From contig DATAEK010000167.1 in the NCBI GenBank assembly GCA_036258055.1, forward strand, positions 1 through 12,652: a DNA stretch of 12,652 bases, given 5' to 3'. The stretch comes from DATAEK01 sp036258055. Its GTDB lineage: Bacteria; Acidobacteriota; Vicinamibacteria; Vicinamibacterales; 2-12-FULL-66-21. A program made the position numbers and the translations under genes. Positions 6,144 to 12,652 of this stretch are shown one piece after another (within the stretch, counting starts at the first letter, position 1; every line of letters starts with the position of its first letter). Under the pieces are notes generated by a model. The model was not told the DNA's origin, did no database searches, and saw only the letters and a program-made list of their open reading frames with translations.

Positions 6144-8811
6144 TTGGAAACACGAGGTCCTGCGCCGGTTGAACGACCCGGTGCTCGCCCGGCAACCCGA
6201 GGTCATCGAGGAGCTGGCCGAGCACGTCGAGCAACGCTACCGCGGGCTGATCGCGAGAGGGCGTGGGGAGAGTGACGCGGTCGCCGAGGCGCTCGATGAG
6301 CTCAGCGATCCATCGGCGCTGGCGCGGGAGTTGCGGCGCCTTGTGCCCGGACCCCGCGTCGCTCCTGAAAGCGCCCGCTCCGGACGCCGCAGCGGGCTCG
6401 CGACGCTCCGGCAGGACCTCTGGTACGCGGCGCGGGTGCTGCGAAAGAACCCGGGCTTCACCGCCGTTGCCGTGATGGCGCTCGCCCTGGGCACCGGCGC
6501 CAACACCGCCATCTTCTCCGTCGTCAACACGGTGATGCTCCGCCCGCTGCCGTTTGCGGAGCCCGATCGTCTGATTCGTATCTGGGAGAGCAACCCCGAT
6601 GGCGGCTGGCCGACATTTTCGGCTTCGCATCCGAACTTCCTCGACTGGCGAACCCGTGCGACGGCGTTCGACCACCTGGCCGCGATCACGGGCGTGAGCT
6701 ACTCGCTGACGTCGGGTGAGGACGCAGAGATCGTCCGTGGTTACGCGGTCACCGCGGACTTTCTGCCAATCCTCGGCACGACACCGGCCCTTGGCCGCAA
6801 CTTCCTCCCGGAGGAAGACCGCCCTGGTGGCAACACGCGCGTGGCGATCGTGAGTCAGGGCTTCTGGCAGCGGCGTTTTGCCAGTGACCCCAGCATCCTG
6901 CAACGCACGCTCACCCTCAACGGGCTCACCTATCCAATCATCGGCGTCCTGCCTGACAAGTTCGGTTGGGGCGGCTCGACGATGGATCTCATCGTGCCAC
7001 TGGCGCCGAACCCGGCGAGGGGGCGCGGCGATCATCGGCTGCTCGTGATCGGGCGTCTCAAGCGCAGCGCGACGCTCGACCAGGCGCGCACGGAGCTGAC
7101 CGGCATTGCCGCCCAGCTCGCCGAGCAGTATCCCGCGTCCAACCGCGGATGGACCGTGCGTCTCAGTACGTTCTACGACTGGCTCGTTCCGGATGAGACA
7201 CGCCAGGCACTGGGCGTTTTTGCGGGCGCCGTTCTCGTCGTGCTCCTCATCGCCTGCGGCAACGTCGCAAATCTGTTGCTCGCCCGAGGTGCACAGCGTC
7301 AGCGGGAGATCTCCATTCGAGCGGCACTCGGCGCAGAACGATCGAGGATTGTCACGCAGCTTCTGGTCGAAGCCCTGCTGCTCGCCGCGATCGCGGGGAC
7401 AATCGGCATCGGGATGGCGATTCTCACGACGAGACTCGTGGTGGCCTACGCGCCGGATGCTTTGCCACGCCTCGACGAGCTGACGATCGACGGGCGTGTC
7501 CTGGCGTTCGCGATGGTATCCGCCATTCTCACCGGCCTGATCTTCGGGATCGTTCCCGCGCTCCAGACGTCGAAGCCGAATCTCACAGAAACCCTGAAAG
7601 AAGGCACGGCCGGCGCTGGTGGAAGCGCGCGACGTCAGAGGCTGCGCAGTGCGCTGGTCGTGGCGGAGGTGGCGCTTTCGGTGGCGCTTCTCATCGGCGC
7701 AGGCCTTCTCATTCGCAGCTTCTGGCGGCTGCAGCACGTCAACCCAGGCTTCACGACGGACGGGTTACTGACGATGAGTATCACCCTCCCGGGGAGTCGC
7801 TATCCGACGGGCGAGCATGCATGGGCGTTCTACGAGCGCCTGCTGTCGTCAGTGCGCGCGCTTCCCGGTGTGCAAGGGGCCGCGACGGTGAGCCTCGTGC
7901 CACTCGGCGGCGGCAACACGTCGAGCAAGATCGAGATTCCGGGAAAGGCGGTCGCACCGGGAACGCAGTTGCCAGGAGCGGATTGGCGCCTGGTGAGCCC
8001 TGGCTACTTCCGGACGCTTGGCATTCCCCTCCGCGGCCGTGACTTTGTCGACCGCGACACGAAGGACGCGCCCCCGGTCGCGATCATCAGCGAGCAGGCG
8101 GCTCGCGCCTACTATCCGAACGAAGATGCGCTCGGGCGCACAATCCAGATCTCCAGCTTCAGTCAGGATCCGATCACGATCATCGGAATTGCCAACGACA
8201 TCAGAAGCCTTGGACTGGACACGGATCCCGGTCCGATGGTCTACGGATCCGCGAAGGCGTTCTCGGGCTGGAACCCGATGAACGTGGTGCTGCGGAGCGC
8301 GCTCGATCCGGCATCGCATGCGCCGGCCGTCCGTGCGGCCGTGCGCGCGCTCGATCCGAGCGTGCCGGTCTACGACATCCGCCCGCTCACCGAGCTCTTC
8401 GACGATTCGCTGGGCCCCCGGCGCTTCAACATGTATCTGCTCACGTGCTTCGCAGGGGTCGCGCTGCTGCTGGCGTGCATTGGCCTCTTCGGGGTGATGG
8501 CATACCTCGTCTCGCAACGGACGCACGACATCGGGGTGCGGCTCGCACTCGGCGCGGCGCCGCGCGACGTGCTGCGGCTGATCCTCGGCCAAGGCCTGGG
8601 GCTCGCCCTGGCCGGCGCGGCGATCGGCGTCCTCGGTGGGCTTGCCGGCGGCAGCGTCATGCGGTCGTTGCTCTATTCGGTCACGCCTACCGACGTGGTG
8701 ACGTTCGTCAGCGTGCCGCTCGTTCTCATCACGGTGGCGGTCCTGGCCTGCTACGTGCCCGCGCGCCGCGCCATGAAGGTGGATCCGCTCATCGCGTTGC
8801 GATCCGAGTAG
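6136..8811 (+). CDS. MacB/FtsX-type permease, acidobacterial duplicated orphan permease (ADOP), 891 aa
   Basis: An inner-membrane ABC-type permease with two fused MacB-like halves. Residues 1-70 form a soluble helical prefix. A transmembrane helix follows the NPGF segment (from about 105), then a periplasmic MacB_PCD-like domain and a first FtsX domain (about 358-480, with GNVANLLLARG and REISIRAALGAERSRI). The second half starts near 500 (SALVVAEVALSVALLIGAG), with another periplasmic domain and an FtsX domain at about 766-885 (RTHDIGVRLALGAAPRDVLRLI), ending in PARRAMKVDPLIALRSE. Length and order match ADOP proteins, which typically lack an adjacent ATPase; none is seen here. GAGG lies 6 nt before the ATG. 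It overlaps padR by 8 bases (ATGCCTGA). The substrate is unknown; MacB relatives move peptides, macrolides or lipids, or act as mechanotransmitters. Confidence 0.95.
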   Translation: MPDWKHEVLRRLNDPVLARQPEVIEELAEHVEQRYRGLIARGRGESDAVAEALDELSDPSALARELRRLVPGPRVAPESARSGRRSGLATLRQDLWYAARVLRKNPGFTAVAVMALALGTGANTAIFSVVNTVMLRPLPFAEPDRLIRIWESNPDGGWPTFSASHPNFLDWRTRATAFDHLAAITGVSYSLTSGEDAEIVRGYAVTADFLPILGTTPALGRNFLPEEDRPGGNTRVAIVSQGFWQRRFASDPSILQRTLTLNGLTYPIIGVLPDKFGWGGSTMDLIVPLAPNPARGRGDHRLLVIGRLKRSATLDQARTELTGIAAQLAEQYPASNRGWTVRLSTFYDWLVPDETRQALGVFAGAVLVVLLIACGNVANLLLARGAQRQREISIRAALGAERSRIVTQLLVEALLLAAIAGTIGIGMAILTTRLVVAYAPDALPRLDELTIDGRVLAFAMVSAILTGLIFGIVPALQTSKPNLTETLKEGTAGAGGSARRQRLRSALVVAEVALSVALLIGAGLLIRSFWRLQHVNPGFTTDGLLTMSITLPGSRYPTGEHAWAFYERLLSSVRALPGVQGAATVSLVPLGGGNTSSKIEIPGKAVAPGTQLPGADWRLVSPGYFRTLGIPLRGRDFVDRDTKDAPPVAIISEQAARAYYPNEDALGRTIQISSFSQDPITIIGIANDIRSLGLDTDPGPMVYGSAKAFSGWNPMNVVLRSALDPASHAPAVRAAVRALDPSVPVYDIRPLTELFDDSLGPRRFNMYLLTCFAGVALLLACIGLFGVMAYLVSQRTHDIGVRLALGAAPRDVLRLILGQGLGLALAGAAIGVLGGLAGGSVMRSLLYSVTPTDVVTFVSVPLVLITVAVLACYVPARRAMKVDPLIALRSE

Positions 8812-8871
8812 TGCCGATCGCCCCAATTCTTCTTCCTGCCGTAAGACTTTGTCCGCCGCAGCGATGAACTA

Positions 8872-8920
8872 GCTGAAGCCGGGGAGTGCCTGCTCTCCAG
8901 CAACAGGTGTGAAGTCGCCT
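8872..8920 (+). other. Possible structured 5' leader of the pilin mRNA
   Basis: In the 142-bp gap before the pilin, two small hairpins can form: GGAG (8883-8886) with CTCC (8895-8898), flanked by GCTG (8872-8875) and CAGC (8898-8901, sharing one base), and AGGTG (8905-8909) with CGCCT (8916-8920). The stems are only four to five pairs. I compared it from memory with c-di-GMP (GEMM) and cobalamin riboswitch cores and saw no match. Low support. Confidence 0.2.
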
Positions 8921-8953
8921 ATGGAAGAGTTTGTGCAAGGGCTTTGAATCCGC

Positions 8954-9337
8954 ATGCCAAAAACGATCAGGCGCTTCATCCTGGGCACGGACGCACAGGA
9001 CATCGTTGAGTACGCCTTCCTCGCCGCGACCATCTCGATCACAGCCTTCGTCATCCTGCTGTCGATAGGCGTCCACGTCGACGGCGGATATCAGCGAGTC
9101 AACACGTCGGTGACCGCAGCCAACGACGGTGTTGCCTCACCCTCGGGCTCGCCGACGTCCGGTGGCAGCGGATCGGGCTCCGGCGGTCAGGGAGGTACAG
9201 GCGCCGGAACCGGGACTGGCAATGGGAATGGTAACGGCAACGGGAACGGCAACGGAAATGGCAACGGGAACGGGAACGGGAACGGCAATGGCAACGGCAA
9301 CGGAAACGGAAACGGAAACGGACGTGGCAACTCATAG
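8954..9337 (+). CDS. Flp/type IVb-like pilin with an Asn-Gly repeat tail, 127 aa
   Basis: A short basic leader (K3, R6, R7) is followed by a class-III-like prepilin site: A14/Q15-D-I-V-E19-Y20, with Glu at +5 and Tyr at +6 as in Flp pilins, then one hydrophobic helix (about 21-39). Flp pilins usually have Gly at -1; here it is Ala. After the helix come a short polar linker (40-60) and a Ser/Gly/Thr-rich stretch. Seventeen successive Asn-Gly dipeptides (90-123) and RGNS complete the protein. The usual Flp pilin is 50-70 residues, so the tail is an addition displayed outside the membrane. No Tad secretion genes or prepilin peptidase are in the window. The ATG has no close Shine-Dalgarno site (AAGG is 13 nt away). 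It could instead be an unrelated tail-anchored surface peptide. Confidence 0.85.
   Translation: MPKTIRRFILGTDAQDIVEYAFLAATISITAFVILLSIGVHVDGGYQRVNTSVTAANDGVASPSGSPTSGGSGSGSGGQGGTGAGTGTGNGNGNGNGNGNGNGNGNGNGNGNGNGNGNGNGNGRGNS
9221..9322 (+). repeat. 17 x 6-bp coding repeat (AAY-GGN)
   Basis: Tandem hexamers encode (Asn-Gly)17 within the pilin gene. The Asn codon is AAC in most units and AAT in four. The Gly codon varies among GGC, GGG, GGA and GGT, with the last four units all AAC-GGA. Six-base units keep the frame if copy number changes. The coding strand carries regularly spaced GG runs, so two-tier G-quadruplex formation is conceivable. Confidence 0.95.
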
Positions 9338-9436
9338 GTAAACCCCGAACCTTCACCTCACACACTCGCGTTCCTCGCCTGGTGTTCCCGCTTTCTTCTG
9401 ATGTAGGCTGAAACCTTCGTCGTCCACGGAGGAAGG

Positions 9437-11923
9437 ATGCCTCGACGTCTGTCTACGTTCGTTGCTCTTGGCTTTGCCGCCGGTCTCTCGCTCGTGCTCC
9501 CCGCGCTCCGGGCGCAGACGCCGTCAGGATCTGCGCGGGCAGACGCGGAGTTCCTCCGCAAGGCCTACACCTCCTACCGCGCGATGGCCGACGCCTCTCC
9601 CTACAAAAGCGTGCCGTGGCAGTATCTCGGCCCGACGAACATCAGCGGGCGCGCGACAGACATCGCTATCGCGGATCGGGGGACCTCGCGCCGGATCTTC
9701 GCGGGCTACGCGACCAGCGGCGTGTGGAAGACCGACGACAACGGCGAGACCTGGCAGGCGGTCTTCGAGAATCAGCCTTCGACGAGCATCGGCGACGTCG
9801 CAGTCGCGCCATCGAATCCAGACATCGTCTTCGTCGGCACCGGCGAATCGAATCTGTTCCGCGCGTCGATGCCCGGTGTCGGCATCTTCAAGTCCAGTGA
9901 CGGCGGGCGGACCTTCGTCCACTCCGGCCTGACCGACACGCAGACCATCGCGCGCATCGTCATCCATCCGACCGACCCGAACACCGTCTATGTGGCGTCG
10001 GCCGGCCACGGGTGGACGGATAACGAGATGCGGGGCGTCTTCAAGACGACCGACGGCGGCAAGACGTGGACGAAGGTGTTGTACAAGAGCCCGCGGACGG
10101 GGGCGATCGATCTCGTCATGGATCCCGCGAATCCCGACACACTCTATGCGGCGACGTGGCAGCGTATCCGGCGCAAATGGAGCGATCCGAGAGTCGAGCC
10201 GGGCTACAGCGAGAGTGGCATCTGGAAAACGACCGACGGCGGGAAGACGTGGGCTGATGTCGACGACGGACTGCCCGCCGCGCAGTTTCGGGGACGGATC
10301 GGCCTCGACGTGTCACGGTCGAATCCCAACGTGCTCTACGCGTTCGTGGACAACTACGACGAGGGCCGCCCGCCGAGGGAAGGGGAGCGCGACGCGTATG
10401 GCCGGCTGATCATGGAGAGCCGAATCAAGGCCGCCGAGATCTATCGCACCGACGACAAGGGCAAAACGTGGCGGAAGGTGAGTGAGAGCAACAACTTCAT
10501 GATCCAGCACTCCGGAACCTACGGCTGGGTCTTTGGCCAGATTCGCGTCGACCCCTCGGATGAGAACACGATCTACACGCTGGGACTCGGTCTCAACGTC
10601 TCGCGGGACGTCGGCAAGACGTTCACGTCACTTCGCGGAATGCACGGCGATCATCACGGGCTGTGGATCGATCCGAAGAACCCGTCAGTGCTCTACAACG
10701 TGAACGACGGCGGCTTCTATCAGTCGGCCGACGCGGGCAAGACGTGGAAGTTCGCGGTGTCGGCGGGTGGCTCGCAGTTCTACAACGTCGCCGTCGACAC
10801 CAGTGCGCCGGCCTGGGCGTATGGGTCGATTCAGGACGTCGGCAGCCGCCGCGGCCGCGTCGATCCGTCGACCGGACGTGAAGCAATCCCCGCGGTCGAA
10901 TGGAGCAACGCTCCTGGCGGCGAAGGATCGCATCAGGCGATCGATTCGGCCAACCCGAACATCGTGTACTCGCACGGTTTCTACGGCAACTTCACGCGTG
11001 AAGACGTCAGCCTCGCACGGGCCGGGCGCGGCGCTGCCCCTGCTGAAGACGCGCCGGCTGCCGCCGCCGCAACGCCTCCAGCGGGAACCGCCGGAACAGG
11101 CACACCTCCAGTGCAACCGGGCAATCAACAGACCGCGCAGCAGGGGCGCGGTCGAGGGAACCGTCCGGGCGTGACCAACATCCGCCCCGAGAACGCCGGC
11201 GATCCCGAGCTTCGCGCGCAGTGGATGGCACCGATCCTCGTGTCGCCACACGACGCGGCCACGATTTACGCCGGATACCAGTTCGTTTTCCGGTCGACGA
11301 ACCGCGGCGACAGCTGGGAGAGAATCAGCCCCGATCTCACGAGCAACGATCCTTCGCAGATGCTGCTCAAGAGCTCGAATGCGATTCCGTATCAGACGAT
11401 CGTGGCGCTGGCGGAGTCGACGAAGACCAAAGGGCTGATTTACGCGGGCACCGACGACGGAAGGCTGCAACTGACCCGTGACGGCGGCAAGACCTGGACC
11501 GATCTGACAGCCGCGTTGCCCCTGCGCAAGTGGATCTCGCGCGTGGTCCCGTCGCAGTTCAACGAGGGCACCGTCTACGTCACTCAGCGCGGCCGCGAGG
11601 ACGACGATTTCGCCGTGTACGTCTACAAGTCGTCCGACTACGGGAAGACCTTTGCCAGCATCGGGGCCGGCATCCCTGCCGGCTCGGTGAACGTCATCCG
11701 GGAGGATCCAACGAACCCGAGTGTCCTCTATCTCGGCACCGACTTCGGTGCGTTCGTGTCGAACAGCGGCGGGCAGCGGTGGGTCGTGCTCGGAGGGAAC
11801 CTGCCGTCCGTCCAGGTTTCCGATCTGCAGTTCCAGCCGCGCGACAACGTCATCGTCATCTCGACATACGGGCGCGGCATGTGGGCGCTCGACGCGACAC
11901 GCCTGCGCGCGTCGAATCCGTAA
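9437..11923 (+). CDS. Exported Asp-box (BNR/VPS10-like) beta-propeller protein, 828 aa
   Basis: A second secreted propeller protein. The signal peptide has R3-R4, a hydrophobic core (8-21) and probable LRA/Q cleavage at 26/27. About eleven Asp-box motifs are spread over the rest (e.g. TDDNGETW, TTDGGKTW twice, TRDGGKTW, SSDYGKTF). It aligns by eye with the protein at 71-3313, sharing the YLGPTN/AIGPAN start, GDHH/GDHQ followed by W-I-D-P, ISPDL(T/S)xND and the closing GxHGRG/YGRG motif. It stops where the propeller ends and has no C-terminal extension. A low-complexity Ala/Pro/Gly/Gln insert lies at about 528-577, between propeller blades. GGAGGAAGG immediately precedes the ATG, giving a strong ribosome site. 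No enzymatic activity can be inferred. The gene stands alone, 99 bp after the pilin. Confidence 0.94.
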   Translation: MPRRLSTFVALGFAAGLSLVLPALRAQTPSGSARADAEFLRKAYTSYRAMADASPYKSVPWQYLGPTNISGRATDIAIADRGTSRRIFAGYATSGVWKTDDNGETWQAVFENQPSTSIGDVAVAPSNPDIVFVGTGESNLFRASMPGVGIFKSSDGGRTFVHSGLTDTQTIARIVIHPTDPNTVYVASAGHGWTDNEMRGVFKTTDGGKTWTKVLYKSPRTGAIDLVMDPANPDTLYAATWQRIRRKWSDPRVEPGYSESGIWKTTDGGKTWADVDDGLPAAQFRGRIGLDVSRSNPNVLYAFVDNYDEGRPPREGERDAYGRLIMESRIKAAEIYRTDDKGKTWRKVSESNNFMIQHSGTYGWVFGQIRVDPSDENTIYTLGLGLNVSRDVGKTFTSLRGMHGDHHGLWIDPKNPSVLYNVNDGGFYQSADAGKTWKFAVSAGGSQFYNVAVDTSAPAWAYGSIQDVGSRRGRVDPSTGREAIPAVEWSNAPGGEGSHQAIDSANPNIVYSHGFYGNFTREDVSLARAGRGAAPAEDAPAAAAATPPAGTAGTGTPPVQPGNQQTAQQGRGRGNRPGVTNIRPENAGDPELRAQWMAPILVSPHDAATIYAGYQFVFRSTNRGDSWERISPDLTSNDPSQMLLKSSNAIPYQTIVALAESTKTKGLIYAGTDDGRLQLTRDGGKTWTDLTAALPLRKWISRVVPSQFNEGTVYVTQRGREDDDFAVYVYKSSDYGKTFASIGAGIPAGSVNVIREDPTNPSVLYLGTDFGAFVSNSGGQRWVVLGGNLPSVQVSDLQFQPRDNVIVISTYGRGMWALDATRLRASNP

Positions 11924-11962
11924 CGCCGGTTGCTGCCCCGAGCATGCCAGGGTTCGTGTGAT

Positions 11963-11985
11963 GTGCGCGCCTGGCGCGTGCGCAT
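11963..11985 (+). terminator. GC-rich hairpin after the second propeller gene
   Basis: TGCGCGC at about 11964-11970 can pair with GTGCGCA (one G-T wobble) around a 7-nt loop, some 40 nt after the stop codon. There is no T tract, so factor-independent termination would be weak. The rest of 11924-12030 shows no other feature. Confidence 0.25.
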
Positions 11986-12030
11986 GACCGAGGACGAGAG
12001 GGGCGTAGCGTTCTCAGGCAGCGCGAAGCG

Positions 12031-12036
12031 TATTAT
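12031..12036 (+). promoter_or_regulatory. Candidate -10 element (TATTAT) for the glycosyltransferase
   Basis: TATTAT matches TATAAT at five of six positions and ends 5 nt before GTG 12042. An in-frame TAG at 12006-12008 excludes a much longer N-terminus. No Shine-Dalgarno site precedes GTG 12042 or GTG 12051. A -35 is not evident. The start codon lies inside the 8-bp palindrome CGTGCACG (12041-12048). Confidence 0.35.
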
Positions 12037-12041
12037 GCTTC

Positions 12042-12652
12042 GTGCACGCCGTGAGCGCCGCGCCGCCTTTCAACCAAGCCCGCTGGACGCCGTCGCTCCA
12101 TCGCACGCTCCTCACGATTATCCTGACCGTCGCGCTCGCTGCGCGCTTGTGGTTCCTGTCCACCGGCGTTCCACATGCAGTCGGGATCGATGAGCCGGCC
12201 ATCGTCGATCGCGCGCTCGGAATCCTGAACACCGGCAGCTGGAACACGCACGCGTTCGACTACCCTTCACTCGTCATCTACCTGCACGCGCTGGTGGCGA
12301 TTGTCCGGTTCCTGCTCGGCGCGGCGCGCGGAGAATGGGCGTCGCTCGCGGACTTCGACATCGGCGCGATCTTGCTCGCCGGCCGTTTCGTGACCGCCCT
12401 GATCGGGACGGCGACGGTCTGGATGACATGGCGCGTCGGACGTCTCCTGCACTCGCCCGCGCTGGGTCTGGTCGCCGCCGCTCAACTGGCGCTGCTGTCC
12501 CTGCACGTTCGAGAGTCGCACTTCATCCTCACCGACGTGCCGGTCACGGCGCTGTGCATCCTCGCGTTGTGGCTGTCGCTCCGGGCATCGACACTCCACA
12601 CGGTTGCCGCCTTCGCGTGGGCGGGCGCGGCTATTGGCCTCACCGCCGCCGC
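12042..12652 (+). CDS. GT39/ArnT-like membrane glycosyltransferase, 5' part only
   Basis: An open frame running off the window end; 203 complete codons are visible. After a basic N-terminus there is a transmembrane helix (about 23-40), then a periplasmic loop with the D50-E51 pair in GIDEPAIVDRALGILNTGSW and a DYPSLVIYLHAL segment. This is the layout of the first loop of PMT/ArnT-type enzymes that use polyprenyl-phosphate sugars; the acidic pair is where the catalytic Asp is expected. Further helices and an HFILTDVPVT motif (near 162-171) agree. These proteins transfer a sugar from a lipid carrier to protein or lipid on the outer face of the membrane. The acceptor is unknown. I start at GTG 12042; GTG 12051 is an alternative. 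The C-terminal domain cannot be judged. Confidence 0.8.
   Translation, partial: MHAVSAAPPFNQARWTPSLHRTLLTIILTVALAARLWFLSTGVPHAVGIDEPAIVDRALGILNTGSWNTHAFDYPSLVIYLHALVAIVRFLLGAARGEWASLADFDIGAILLAGRFVTALIGTATVWMTWRVGRLLHSPALGLVAAAQLALLSLHVRESHFILTDVPVTALCILALWLSLRASTLHTVAAFAWAGAAIGLTAA

Noticed and set aside
6112..7737. Long minus-strand open frame (541 codons) opposite the permease
   Set aside because: Antisense shadow of the ADOP coding region; Arg-rich, no recognisable domain and no ribosome site.
7849..8826. Minus-strand open frame (325 codons) over the permease 3' half
   Set aside because: Arg/His/Asp-rich antisense shadow with no domain; the FtsX domain is on the plus strand.
8921..8947. 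Eight-codon ORF (MEEFVQGL) just upstream of the pilin, as a leader peptide
   Set aside because: No ribosome site and no repeated regulatory codons; such short frames arise by chance.
8872..8953. c-di-GMP or other known riboswitch in the pilin leader
   Set aside because: Core sequences of GEMM-I (AGGGCAAACC, GACGCAAAGC) and of cobalamin riboswitches are absent; stems are short.
9221..9322. CRISPR-like or non-coding satellite array
   Set aside because: Units are 6 bp without spacers, in frame within a gene with a clear pilin head, so it is a coding repeat.

Overview
The window looks like chromosomal DNA of a high-GC soil or environmental bacterium, most likely an Acidobacteriota member (my guess is Vicinamibacteria-like). 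This rests on gene content: an 891-residue permease of the 'acidobacterial duplicated orphan permease' (ADOP) type with a PadR regulator directly upstream, and two large exported Asp-box (BNR/VPS10-like) beta-propeller proteins. I ran no database search, so the lineage is an inference.

Layout, left to right. A strong nested hairpin (4-60) ends a large exported beta-propeller protein on the minus strand (71-3313). Its upstream gap (3314-3544) holds a pair of REP-like palindromes inside a flanking inverted repeat, then a separate dyad. A plus-strand pair follows: an AbiEii-like nucleotidyltransferase (3545-4039) overlapped by a 51-residue ORF starting at TTG 3987 behind a good Shine-Dalgarno site. 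It converges on a minus-strand MFS exporter (stop at 4207) that has its own G:C-hairpin/T4 terminator. The gap 5470-5798 carries a perfect (CGCCGAA)4 tandem repeat and a PadR-type operator that overlaps the regulator's start codon. PadR (5799-6143) and the ADOP permease (6136-8811) share 8 bases and form an operon. Next come a Flp/type IVb-like pilin with an uninterrupted (Asn-Gly)17 tail (8954-9337) and a second exported beta-propeller protein (9437-11923). The window ends inside a GT39/ArnT-like membrane glycosyltransferase (12042 onward).

Most of the products are envelope-directed: two secreted propeller proteins, one pilin, one drug-type exporter, one MacB-like permease under a PadR repressor, and one lipid-linked-sugar transferase. 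Nothing proves they form a single pathway. Only PadR-ADOP and the nucleotidyltransferase plus small ORF look transcriptionally coupled.

The most unusual signals are the Asn-Gly pilin tail, the nucleotidyltransferase/small-ORF pair, and three genes without Shine-Dalgarno sites that carry a -10-like hexamer a few bases before the start codon, which suggests leaderless mRNAs. I see no tRNA, rRNA, CRISPR array, insertion sequence or phage gene.
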